Source of the DNA: UBA7985 sp965661545
GTDB taxonomy: Bacteria; Pseudomonadota; Alphaproteobacteria; UBA7985
DNA length: 64,000 nt
Assembly (NCBI GenBank): GCA_965661545.1
Contig: CBFIEF010000010.1
Location: 1 to 64,000 of the forward strand
Direction: 5' to 3'
This document shows positions 17,099 through 24,883 of this stretch, piece after piece. The first letter of the stretch is position 1. Every line of letters starts with the position of its first letter. The notes under the pieces were generated by a model that did not search any database, was not told the DNA's origin, and was given only the letters and a program-made list of their open reading frames with translations. The translations under genes and the position numbers were made by a program.

Positions 17099-18241
17099 TT
17101 AGAGGCTCGCAACCAGCACTGTACGCAGATTGTCCGCCGTCAATTCGATTGGGTTACCGCCGCAAGACGGATCAATCAGCGCTCCGCGGATGATTTGCTC
17201 GAGATCTGGTTTATCCAACCCCAGCGCTGTTAGGGTCTTTGGAATGCCCAGCGCGTCATTGAGCGCTTCGACCCGAGCACAAAAGCCGTCAAACCCGCCG
17301 CTGATGCCCAAATAGGCGGTGACTCGTTCAATCGTTGGCTCAATCGCTGAACGGTTGAGCTGCAACACTGCCGGAATCAGCACAGCATTCGTGGTGCCGT
17401 GGTGAGTGCCGTAAATCGCACCGATAGGGTGGCTTAGCGCATGCACCGCGCCCAGACCCTTTTGAAACGCGACCGCCCCCATCATCGCTGCGGCCATCAT
17501 GTTTGCGCGTGCCTCGAGATTAGCGGGGTCGGTGAAGGCTTTTTCAAGGTTCTTATTCACCAGCCGCAGCGCCTCAAGCGCGATGCCGTGACTCATGGGA
17601 TGGAAGTGGGGGGAGCTGAGAGCTTCTAAGCAATGTGCGAAGGCATCCATTCCTGTCCCTGCTGTAATCCACGCGGGCATGGTCACGGCCAGCTCCGGAT
17701 CGGCTATCACCACCGACGGCAGCACTTGAGGGTGGAAGATGATCTTCTTTTCATGCGTGTCAGCACGGATCAAAACCCCTGCCCGGCCCAGCTCTGATCC
17801 CGTTCCTGAGGTCGTTGGAACCGCAATGTTTGGGGCGATCGCTGCCGCATCAGCACGGGTCCACCAATCACCAATGTCTTCAAAGTCCCAGACTGGCCGA
17901 GTTTGACCGGCCATAAAGCCAACCAACTTGCCCAAGTCCAGTGCGGAACCCCCACCAACGCACACCACGCCATCGTGCTCCCCAGCGCGAAACGCAGCGA
18001 CACCGGCATCAAGGTTTTCGCCGGTTGGGTTGGGGTCAACATCGGCAAACACGGAAACGGCTAAACCTGCGGCCTGAAGATCCGCCACCATGGCTTTTAC
18101 AAACGGCAATTCGACCAGCCCGCGATCAGTCACCAGCAAAGGCCGCTTTATGCCCGTCGCTTCACAAGCGTCCGACAATTCCCTGATGCGCCCTGCACCA
18201 AATCGAACAGCGGTGGGATAGGACCAATTGGCAGTGAACAT
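17099..18241 (-). CDS. Iron-containing (group III) alcohol dehydrogenase
   Basis: A 380-residue NAD(P)-dependent dehydrogenase. ATG 18241 gives the usual start M-F-T-A-N-W and length and has GGAG upstream; the open frame extends 43 codons further but adds nothing family-like. The nucleotide-binding segment G-G-G-S-A-L-D-L-G-K is at about residues 94-103. The metal ligands fit G-M-D-A-F-A-H (Asp and His), H-A-L-S-H-P and the H-H of Y-G-T-H-H-G-T-T-N. The substrate is unknown. It is a single gene, not obviously part of the transporter operon 200 bp downstream. Confidence 0.9.
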   Translation of the reverse strand: MFTANWSYPTAVRFGAGRIRELSDACEATGIKRPLLVTDRGLVELPFVKAMVADLQAAGLAVSVFADVDPNPTGENLDAGVAAFRAGEHDGVVCVGGGSALDLGKLVGFMAGQTRPVWDFEDIGDWWTRADAAAIAPNIAVPTTSGTGSELGRAGVLIRADTHEKKIIFHPQVLPSVVIADPELAVTMPAWITAGTGMDAFAHCLEALSSPHFHPMSHGIALEALRLVNKNLEKAFTDPANLEARANMMAAAMMGAVAFQKGLGAVHALSHPIGAIYGTHHGTTNAVLIPAVLQLNRSAIEPTIERVTAYLGISGGFDGFCARVEALNDALGIPKTLTALGLDKPDLEQIIRGALIDPSCGGNPIELTADNLRTVLVASL

Positions 18242-18369
18242 GGGGGGACAATCTCCGCAAACGACCGCGCAGGTTTTGCGCGGTTTCTCTGCCAAACCAT
18301 CTGGCAATTTTGAACGCAGGGAAAGCACCAATCGCGGCAACTTCCGGCCCATCGACGCCAAACAAAGCA

Positions 18370-18396
18370 AAAGGGCAAGCGTGGAGCTTGCCCTTT
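18370..18396. terminator. Terminator after the curli-type genes
   Basis: An 11-bp perfect stem AAAGGGCAAGC/GCTTGCCCTTT with a 5-base loop, followed on the minus strand by TTGCTTTG. It ends leftward transcription from the curlin and CsgH genes before the alcohol dehydrogenase start. Confidence 0.8.
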
Positions 18397-18427
18397 GGTG
18401 CAGGTGCGTTGGTGCTGGTCAGACCCT

Positions 18428-18877
18428 TTAGGAGGTCAGGGGATAGGCCGGGTAAGCACAATCGAAGATTTGGCCGTTTGCTTCGATGGTGAGCTGGGCT
18501 TCGATGCCGCTCATACTGTTAAACGACGACATCGAGAGAACGGTCTTCTCACCAGCCAACGCAACAAAAGACCCGCCTTGCCGGATTGATGAACGGTTGC
18601 CGCCTGAAGATCGGGTGACGCGGAGGGCGAAGGTGCCGGACAAGGTTTCGTCTGGCTCAAGGGTCGCCAAAAGCAGTGCGCCACCGCCGGCGTTATCGAT
18701 ACTCAACGAACAAACGGAAACCGGTGCGTCCGCGATCTCGTCCGTCAGGTCTTCGACAAGGTCTTCAGGAGTAAAAGTCGTCTTGCCGCCGGTTGCCTGA
18801 CTGGTGGCTAACGCTGCGAGCGATAGGCCGCCCAGCGCGAGCGCGACAAAGGCTGTTGGGAACGTGTTGGAAGACAT
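18428..18877 (-). CDS. csgH: CsgH-like curli assembly chaperone
   Basis: A 149-residue secreted protein with start M-S-S-N-T-F-P chosen at 18877, immediately after AAGGAGACTGACC. Residues 1-28 are a signal peptide. The rest is a short beta-rich domain with V-C-S-L-S-I-D-N, T-L-S-G-T-F-A-L-R-V-T-R-S-S-G-G-N and a late C-A-Y-P. This fits CsgH, the alphaproteobacterial CsgC-like inhibitor of premature curli amyloid formation in the periplasm. It follows a curlin-repeat gene in the same direction. I base the family on pattern and context; the two Cys could form a disulfide. Confidence 0.72.
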   Translation of the reverse strand: MSSNTFPTAFVALALGGLSLAALATSQATGGKTTFTPEDLVEDLTDEIADAPVSVCSLSIDNAGGGALLLATLEPDETLSGTFALRVTRSSGGNRSSIRQGGSFVALAGEKTVLSMSSFNSMSGIEAQLTIEANGQIFDCAYPAYPLTS

Positions 18878-18922
18878 GGTCAGTCTCCTTGTCATAAGGG
18901 AGTGGGGAGGAAGGAAGGAAGT

Positions 18923-18950
18923 GCTGGCTAAGAGACCCCTCGCAGCCAGC
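18923..18950 (-). repeat. Stem-loop between curlin and csgH genes
   Basis: GCTGGCT/AGCCAGC form a 7-bp stem with a 14-base loop in the 98-bp gap. No T-run follows on the minus strand, so it is more likely an mRNA stability or partial attenuation element. A small CG-rich hairpin (GCCG-CGA-CGGC) lies next to it near 18960. Confidence 0.4.
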
Positions 18951-18975
18951 AAATGTGCCGTCGCGGCATGCTTGA

Positions 18976-19419
18976 TTAGTACTGGATAATCACCGCCACG
19001 TTGTCACTGCCGACTTGGGTGGTGTTCACGCTGTTACCGGTGCCCATCTGGATCACCGCTTGTGCGTTACAGTCGCCAACCTGATCGGCGTTTGCTGTGT
19101 TACCGAAGCCAAATTGCGCGATGCCGGAGATGTTGCACGCGCCGGTTTGGTTGCTGTTTGCGGAGTTGCCGATACCGGACTGGCCTACAACGGTTTCGTT
19201 GCCCCAGCCGTCTTGAGTGGCGATAGAGGTGTTGCCCCAGCCATCCTGGTAGAATTCCATATGGTTAAACGCGCCAACTTGCGCGCCACCAACGGCGTGG
19301 CCGGAGCCGAACTGGTTGACGTTGGTGGTGTTGAACCAAGCGTGAGCGGAAGTGGAAACGGTGGTCGTGGCGACCAAGGAAGCGATAGCAACGAGCTTGA
19401 GAGCAGACTTGAAAAACAT
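18976..19419 (-). CDS. Curlin-repeat amyloid fibre subunit (CsgA/CsgB-like)
   Basis: A 147-residue secreted protein: signal peptide at residues 1-27 ending T-S-A-H-A-W, then about ten copies of an 11-residue unit with N at position 3, Q at position 9 and G at positions 2 and 11 (for example W-G-N-E-T-V-V-G-Q-S-G). This N/Q/G ladder is the hallmark of curlin strands that stack into amyloid. It is slightly shorter than E. coli CsgA, and two units carry cysteines (A-C-N and D-C-N). AGAGGATAA precedes the ATG. No csgB partner, CsgG pore or CsgE/F are in the window, so export genes must be elsewhere. Confidence 0.85.
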   Translation of the reverse strand: MFFKSALKLVAIASLVATTTVSTSAHAWFNTTNVNQFGSGHAVGGAQVGAFNHMEFYQDGWGNTSIATQDGWGNETVVGQSGIGNSANSNQTGACNISGIAQFGFGNTANADQVGDCNAQAVIQMGTGNSVNTTQVGSDNVAVIIQY

Positions 19420-19790
19420 GAGTTTATCCTCTTGTGTGAGGCGCTTTGTTCGGGAGGAGAAAAGCAGCGCCGGATGATGATGCGAGTAGTCGTTTCAGGT
19501 GCCTTCCCGCTGGTCCGGTGGGAGAGAACCGGGGTTGGTGCGGTTGACGAGAGATGTTTTGACACCTCCACGTAACGCCACGTTTTCATCGGCTTCTTTC
19601 AAAGAAACATTCGATGTCGCCCTGTTTCTTTTGTTGCTCAACAGAAATGAAATGCAGCCTCTAGATTGGTTTTTCGATTTATATTGCTCGTTTTCAAAAT
19701 GAATACTTCGCATTCCACAGGATTTACTGTGACGAAATAGCGGGAGGAACGGGGGTTTCACGCGTTGATTTGTTGAATTAAGCTCCTGAG
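19420..19790. other. 371-bp intergenic region between curlin gene and alkB
   Basis: Divergent promoter region. The half near the curlin gene is GC-rich, and the half toward alkB has AT-rich stretches (19600-19700) that could hold promoters. Short open frames here lack ribosome binding sites and family resemblance. TTTCAAAGAAACATT near 19598 loosely resembles the AAGAAACT word upstream of tmoX, too weakly to call. Confidence 0.5.
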
Positions 19791-20906
19791 ATGACTGCCG
19801 TTTCACCACGATTGCTCCCCCGCTTCTTCCGGCTTCGCTGGTTGGTAGGCTTTGTCACGGCCTTGATAGCGCCGGGCATCATGGCGTGGTTCTGGCTCAG
19901 CGGGTCGCCATGGGTGCTGGTTGCCCTGCCCTTGGTGATTTACGGCTTCTTCCCTCTTGCCGATTTGGTTTTGGGCGAGGACCGCTCCAATCTGTCAGAA
20001 GCCCAAGAGCAAGCAGTCGAGAAAGACCCTTACTTCAAGGCGCTGCTGTACCTGACTGTTCCCCTCTATGCCGTCAGCATCTACGCCGCCTTGATGACCG
20101 CTGGCGTCCTGCTGGGCTCAGCGAGTGTGCATTGGGGCTGGTTAGTCCTGCTGATGGTTGGCACGGGATTTTACCATGGCACCGTCATTAACGTCTGCCA
20201 TGAGTTGGGACATTCGGGTAAGAAACTGGACCGGCGCATTGCCAAGCTCGCTAACGCACTGGTGGGCTACGGTCACTTCAACCTTGAGCACAACGGCGGC
20301 CATCACCGCCGCGTCGGGACGCCGGAAGATTGCGCCAGCGCGCGCTTGGGTGAATCCTTCTATGCCTTTGCCCTTCGCGAAGTACCCGGTGCCTTCGCCG
20401 GCGCTGTGCAACTGGAGCGTCAGAGGCTCAAGAAACGCGGCTTCTGGCATCCCAGCAACCAATTGCTGCAAATCTGGGGCTTGTCCCTGCTGCTGATGGT
20501 GCCTTTAGTGCTGATGTTTGGCCTGTGGATGGTGCCGTTGATCGCGCTGCATCATGTGGTGAGCTGGCTGATGCTCAGTCAGGCGAATTACGTCGAGCAC
20601 TATGGCCTGGGCCGTCGCCGCACAGAGCACGGTCATTACGAGCCTGTGCGTCCGTTCCATTCGTGGAATGCAGATCAATGGCTGTCGAATGCCCTGTTGT
20701 TCAACCTGCAACGTCACAGCGACCACCACGCCCACGCTTGGCGTGACTATCAGGTGCTGCGGACCTATGAGGATGTGCCCACGCTACCGGCTGGCTATCC
20801 GGGTTCGTTCCTGCTGGCGCTGATCCCGCCGCTTTGGTTCCGAGCGATGGATCACCGTGTTGCGGCATGGGCCAAGCGCTATGGCGGCACCGTCAACCGC
20901 GGTTGA
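19791..20906 (+). CDS. alkB: Alkane 1-monooxygenase (AlkB)
   Basis: A 371-residue integral membrane di-iron enzyme that hydroxylates medium-chain n-alkanes at the terminal carbon. All histidine boxes are present: H-E-L-G-H, E-H-N-G-G-H-H, N-Y-V-E-H-Y-G-L and L-Q-R-H-S-D-H-H. The first 140 residues give four or more hydrophobic helices. Length is slightly short of Pseudomonas AlkB (about 400). It needs rubredoxin and rubredoxin reductase, neither of which is nearby. The start is ATG 19791 with a weak ribosome binding site. It is a single-gene unit. Confidence 0.93.
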   Translation: MTAVSPRLLPRFFRLRWLVGFVTALIAPGIMAWFWLSGSPWVLVALPLVIYGFFPLADLVLGEDRSNLSEAQEQAVEKDPYFKALLYLTVPLYAVSIYAALMTAGVLLGSASVHWGWLVLLMVGTGFYHGTVINVCHELGHSGKKLDRRIAKLANALVGYGHFNLEHNGGHHRRVGTPEDCASARLGESFYAFALREVPGAFAGAVQLERQRLKKRGFWHPSNQLLQIWGLSLLLMVPLVLMFGLWMVPLIALHHVVSWLMLSQANYVEHYGLGRRRTEHGHYEPVRPFHSWNADQWLSNALLFNLQRHSDHHAHAWRDYQVLRTYEDVPTLPAGYPGSFLLALIPPLWFRAMDHRVAAWAKRYGGTVNRG

Positions 20907-21422
20907 TCTTGCTGCACCTGCCGTCTTAGTCCGAATAATTTGGCCACTAAATCGCCAGACTGCGGGCCTGAGAATGTCGCACTGCGCCGACAGAGTTCAT
21001 GGATCCCAACGGGAGACCTCTCCTCTTCGGGTTCACACGCTCCGACCAATCACTGCCATGAAGGAGCGCGTGGCCTGGGTTTCCTTGAGCTGGCTTCGGC
21101 CAGTTTAAACATGCGGGATTTGGCTCTTTCGGGCATCCAGTTTTCCGAGCCTGAGCGTCGGCACCAAACGATGTGAGGCGCTCAAGGGGTGCAATCAACA
21201 CCGGAAGCGGGCCATCGGAGTGAGCGGTTGTAGGGGCCGCTCCTCCACCTCTCTCCCCCCACACGCCGCGCCAAACTGTGAGACTCGAGCGCGACTGATG
21301 GGCTGCATCCCCTGCTCTAAGCACGATTTTCCCCTACGAATTCTGTAAACACTGGTAGTTCTTTGCCCCAATCGTCTCCCTAAGTTGCTGACTGGCCTCG
21401 GTCGGTTTAAAGAGGCCTAAGA
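20907..21422. other. 516-bp intergenic region before the GntR gene
   Basis: No convincing gene. Open frames on both strands (60-125 codons) have no ribosome binding site, no recognised motif and atypical amino acid content. I saw no tRNA fold or insertion-sequence end. The last 80 bp are AT-richer and probably hold the promoter of the GntR gene. The rest may be the remains of a decayed gene. Confidence 0.45.
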
Positions 21423-22109
21423 ATGAGGAAGGTTAGGGCTTTGGAAAAGATAAGCACCACCGTTGGCTCCGAAACGTATTTGCGCATCAAGCGCGATATT
21501 ATCTTCGGCGATCTGGCTCCTGGCACAAAGCTGAAGCTCAACGGCTTGAAAGAGCGATACGAGACCAGCATGTCCACGCTGCGCGAGACCCTCAACCGGT
21601 TGGCGAGCGAAGGCTTTGTGGATGCGCTGGAGCAGCGCGGCTTTTTCGTGGTGCCCGTTTCCGCCGAAGACCTCACCGAAATCGCTGACTTGCGCATTCT
21701 GCTCGAATGCTCAGCGCTGGATGCCTCGATCAACCAAGGCGATGCCGACTGGGAAGGCAATCTGGTTGCCGCACACCACAAGCTGCACCGGGTCGAAAAT
21801 CTGCTGCTGGCCGGTGACTTTTCCAACAAGGAAGAGTGGAAGAAGCTCGATCGTGAATTCCACCTCGCGCTGATCCAAGCCTGCGCTAATGCGAACCTGT
21901 TGGCGCTGCACGGTGTGCTGTATGACAAATACTTGCGCTATCAGATGCTGGTCCTGACCTATCGTGGTGCAGAGGCCGTAGCAGAACACCAAGCAATCTT
22001 TGATGCCGCGATCAAGCGCGACCCACGGGCGGCCAGTGCTGCACTGCGGGAACACATCCATAAAGGCCTCGTCCACACCCTCGAAGCCATGAACAGTGAG
22101 TGGTCCTAG
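21423..22109 (+). CDS. GntR-family transcription regulator with FCD domain
   Basis: A 228-residue repressor or activator. The N-terminal 75 residues form the winged helix (L-R-I-K-R-D-I-I-F-G-D-L and the recognition segment S-T-L-R-E-T-L-N-R-L-A-S-E-G). The rest is an all-helical FCD ligand domain with the expected metal-type residues D-R-E-F-H and a late R-E-H-I-H-K-G. Such FadR-subfamily proteins usually answer to small carboxylic acids. It is followed 39 bp later by a 3-hydroxyisobutyrate-dehydrogenase-family gene, which it may control. Confidence 0.9.
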   Translation: MRKVRALEKISTTVGSETYLRIKRDIIFGDLAPGTKLKLNGLKERYETSMSTLRETLNRLASEGFVDALEQRGFFVVPVSAEDLTEIADLRILLECSALDASINQGDADWEGNLVAAHHKLHRVENLLLAGDFSNKEEWKKLDREFHLALIQACANANLLALHGVLYDKYLRYQMLVLTYRGAEAVAEHQAIFDAAIKRDPRAASAALREHIHKGLVHTLEAMNSEWS

Positions 22110-22148
22110 GCTGGGCTTAGGCTGAGCAACACAAAGCGAGACGCAGCG

Positions 22149-23018
22149 ATGGCGGGAACGATTGCTTTTCTGGGAACGGGCTTGATGGGCTTCCCCATGG
22201 CCCGGAATCTCGCGCAAGCGGGTTATCGCGTTGTTGCCTGGAACCGAACCCCTAACAAAGCTGCTGGCCTTGCTGCCTTTGGCGTTGAACTCGCTGGAAC
22301 GGCGACGGCGGCGGCCGGACAGGCCGATATGGTCATCTCGATTGTCACCAACGGCGCTGCACTCCACACGCTGATTGAGCAAAACCTCACCACCCTCAAG
22401 CCCGGTGCGGTTTGGGTGGATATGTCGAGCACGCGCGCTGACGAAGCCCGCGATGCTGCCGATCTCCTCCGCCCCGCCGACGTCAGCTTTATTGATGCGC
22501 CTGTTTCTGGCGGCACGAGAGGCGCTGATGAGGCGACATTAGCGATCATGGCCGGTGGTGACGCCGATACCGTTGAGCAGGTGAAGCCGGTTCTCTCTGC
22601 CATGGGGCGAGCGGTGCACGTTGGGCCTTGCGGTGCCGGACAAATGTGCAAACTCGCCAATCAGGCCATTGTCGGCATCACCATCGGCGCAGTCGCTGAA
22701 GCGCAGCTTTTCCTTGAGGCAGGCGGCGTGAATACGGATGCCATGCGGGAAGCACTCAAGGGCGGATTTGCGGACAGCACCATCCTGCAACAGCACGGTA
22801 GCCGAATGGCGCGGCGGGACTTCGTGCCCGGCGGACCGGCGAGCATCCAGCTCAAGGACATGCGCAATGTCCTGCATGCCGCCGAAGGTCTGGGCCTAAG
22901 CCTGCCGCTGGTGGCCATACTTGAAGAACGTTACCAGCGCTATGTTGATGACCTCGACGGTGGGGCGCAGGATCATTCGGGACTGTTTGAAGAGCTACTG
23001 GACCTGAACAAGCAGTAG
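22149..23018 (+). CDS. 3-hydroxyisobutyrate dehydrogenase family (tartronate semialdehyde reductase-like)
   Basis: A 289-residue NAD(P)-dependent beta-hydroxyacid dehydrogenase. The nucleotide fold starts at residue 4 (I-A-F-L-G-T-G-L-M-G-F-P-M-A). The substrate signature D-A-P-V-S-G-G-T-R-G-A lies near residue 119, and the catalytic lysine sits in G-A-G-Q-M-C-K-L-A-N-Q. The arginine of W-N-R-T after the second strand favours NADP. Reduction of 2-hydroxy-3-oxopropionate or oxidation of a hydroxyacid are the known reactions of the family. The GntR/FCD regulator just upstream points to a sugar-acid or glyoxylate pathway. Confidence 0.88.
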   Translation: MAGTIAFLGTGLMGFPMARNLAQAGYRVVAWNRTPNKAAGLAAFGVELAGTATAAAGQADMVISIVTNGAALHTLIEQNLTTLKPGAVWVDMSSTRADEARDAADLLRPADVSFIDAPVSGGTRGADEATLAIMAGGDADTVEQVKPVLSAMGRAVHVGPCGAGQMCKLANQAIVGITIGAVAEAQLFLEAGGVNTDAMREALKGGFADSTILQQHGSRMARRDFVPGGPASIQLKDMRNVLHAAEGLGLSLPLVAILEERYQRYVDDLDGGAQDHSGLFEELLDLNKQ

Positions 23019-23024
23019 CGCAGC

Positions 23025-24215
23025 TTAAACCCGGCTGATGTCAGCCCACTGCCCGCTTGCGTTTGAGCGCACGGCGGCGTCAACAAACGCGACCCCAGCG
23101 GCACCGTCCCGCACCTCCGGCAATGCCAGCCAACCTTCAGGCCGCTCCAAGCCGTCCTGCTTGAGCGCCACTGCCATGGCGAATTCAGTATACAGGTTCG
23201 CCCACGCTTCCAGCAGCCCCTCAGGGAAACCTCGTCCTGTGCGTGTCAGGCGCTCGACGGACGGTGCGATGCCATGGCCTTGGCCGCGCGTAAAAATCTG
23301 GTCGGGATGACCAAACCGGGCGAGCTTGAGCCGCTCGGCGTGCTCCATATCCCACTCAACACCACCTTCTGAGCCAAAAATACGCAACCGCAGCCCGCCT
23401 CGGTTGCCCGGTGCCAATCGCGTGGCAAGCAAGGATCCCGGCACACTTCCGGCAAAACGGGTCATCATGAAGGCCGTGTCTTCCAGCGTTTTTGGATGGC
23501 CACAAACATGGAAATCGGCGCGCACGCTGGTCATGGCGAGGCCAGAGACAAATCCCGCTAGATGAGCCGCGTGGGTGCCAATATCGCCGACGGTGGAGGT
23601 TGCCCCCGAGCGCTTGGGGTCCAGCCGCCACTGCTCATGCGGCGCTTCGCCAGCGCTTTCAGGGATCATCCAGTCCTGCATGAACTCCACATGGATTTGG
23701 TTAATTTGGCCGATTTGCCCTGACTGCACCAGCGCCCGCGCTTGGCGGACCATGGGGTAGCAGGACATGACGTAGGAGACGCCAAACACCTGCCCGCTGT
23801 GTTCGGCCATCGCGATTAGGCTGAGGGCTTCGTCCATCTCGTTCGTCAGCGGCTTGTCGCACAGAACTGGAATGCCTGCGTCCAAAAAGGCCTGAGCGGC
23901 GGCGTAATGCAGATGGTTTGGAGTGGTGACCATTACCGCGTCAACGCCATCGTCGCGGGCGGCTTCGGCCTGCGCCATGGCGTCCATGCTGGTATAGGCG
24001 CGGGTGGGATCAATGTAGAATGCAGCGGCTTTTTCCTGCGTCGCTTCTGGGCGCGAAGACAAGGCACCCGCGACCACGTCCCATCGATCAGACAGGCGCG
24101 CCGCAATCGCCTGCGTACCGGCAATCCGACCGCCCCCTACGACCCCCAAACGCAAGCGCCGTGACAGGGTTGGAAACAGGGGCGAGGTTGCGAAGTCTGG
24201 CGGTAGCAAAGGCAT
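23025..24215 (-). CDS. Gfo/Idh/MocA family oxidoreductase (last of three-gene operon)
   Basis: A 396-residue NAD(P)-dependent sugar or inositol dehydrogenase-like protein. The Rossmann fold is at about residues 22-45 (L-R-L-G-V-V-G-G-G-R-I-A-G), the E-K-P-equivalent motif reads C-D-K-P-L-T-N-E near residue 118, and the catalytic D-x-G-x-H appears as D-I-G-T-H-A-A-H. Its ATG overlaps the stop of the preceding gene by one base, so expression is coupled. It is clearly distinct in sequence from the other Gfo/Idh gene of the operon, suggesting two successive or opposite oxidoreductions. Confidence 0.88.
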   Translation of the reverse strand: MPLLPPDFATSPLFPTLSRRLRLGVVGGGRIAGTQAIAARLSDRWDVVAGALSSRPEATQEKAAAFYIDPTRAYTSMDAMAQAEAARDDGVDAVMVTTPNHLHYAAAQAFLDAGIPVLCDKPLTNEMDEALSLIAMAEHSGQVFGVSYVMSCYPMVRQARALVQSGQIGQINQIHVEFMQDWMIPESAGEAPHEQWRLDPKRSGATSTVGDIGTHAAHLAGFVSGLAMTSVRADFHVCGHPKTLEDTAFMMTRFAGSVPGSLLATRLAPGNRGGLRLRIFGSEGGVEWDMEHAERLKLARFGHPDQIFTRGQGHGIAPSVERLTRTGRGFPEGLLEAWANLYTEFAMAVALKQDGLERPEGWLALPEVRDGAAGVAFVDAAVRSNASGQWADISRV

Positions 24216-24883
24216 TAGTTCGTGGTCTCCAACAAAGGCATAGCTTCAGCGGGCATCAGCTCGACGGCCATGAAAATGCTTGGTGTGATGGTCTCGAATT
24301 GGTGCCAAGGGTAGTTGCCCTCGGAATCGTACATGGGCCGGTGCGTGGCGCCCGGCGCGAGATATTCTTCGAGGTACATCGTCGATAAATCACGCTCTCG
24401 GCACTGCTGCATTTTCCCGAAACCGACCAATTGCGTATGCACCTCGCGAAAGCCGGGAACCGGACAAAATGGGTGATCGCGGTGCAATCCGACCTTCAAC
24501 GGGACAGAGGCGGAGTGATACAGGCTCAGCCCAAGCTCGCCGATGCGAACCTTGGGCGACATGTAGTGCTCAACCCCGCGCAGACGCTCTTCCTTGCGCA
24601 CGTCAAAGGCCGATGGCCATGTCCGGCGGACTTCGGCGCAAAAGGCAGCTTCGTCGTCGAAACTCTCAAACCCATCAACGGCCACAGCCCAATTCACGTC
24701 CCGCAGCTTCGCCCCGCGTACGATTGCCGATTGCAGGCTCGACAGCTGCTGCTGCTCTACCCGCAGCGGGGTCTGTGCAAGATTTAGGACAATAGCACTG
24801 CCGGAAACCACGAAGGTGGCCTCGTTTTCAATCAGCGTGATGTCAAAGAACGGACGGCCAATGTTGAGTGCCGAAACGGTCAT
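24215..24883 (-). CDS. Unrecognised 222-residue protein between two Gfo/Idh genes
   Basis: I do not recognise this family. It is soluble, without signal peptide or membrane segment. The C-terminal half has a run of charged and aromatic residues (G-L-H-R-D-H-P-F-C-P-V-P-G-F-R-E-V-H and Y-P-W-H-Q-F-E-T) spaced somewhat like cupin metal ligands, so a beta-barrel binding or isomerase role is conceivable. It overlaps the upstream Gfo/Idh gene by four bases (ATGA) and the downstream one by one base. This strict coupling argues that it works on the same substrate as the two dehydrogenases. Confidence 0.8.
   Translation of the reverse strand: MTVSALNIGRPFFDITLIENEATFVVSGSAIVLNLAQTPLRVEQQQLSSLQSAIVRGAKLRDVNWAVAVDGFESFDDEAAFCAEVRRTWPSAFDVRKEERLRGVEHYMSPKVRIGELGLSLYHSASVPLKVGLHRDHPFCPVPGFREVHTQLVGFGKMQQCRERDLSTMYLEEYLAPGATHRPMYDSEGNYPWHQFETITPSIFMAVELMPAEAMPLLETTN

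Noticed and set aside
18976..19419. Tandem DNA repeat or CRISPR-like array
   Set aside because: The periodicity is at protein level (11-residue curlin units), with diverged codons and no constant repeat-spacer structure.
19185..19589. Minus-strand frame overlapping the curlin gene start
   Set aside because: Out of frame with the curlin repeats and without family resemblance.
20947..21324. 125-codon minus-strand frame in the gap before the GntR gene
   Set aside because: No ribosome binding site, no motif, unusual composition. Kept only as part of the gap description.
24215..24883. C-glycoside deglycosidase beta subunit
   Set aside because: The Gfo/Idh neighbours brought it to mind, but the length and motifs do not fit and no sugar isomerase-type alpha subunit gene is present.
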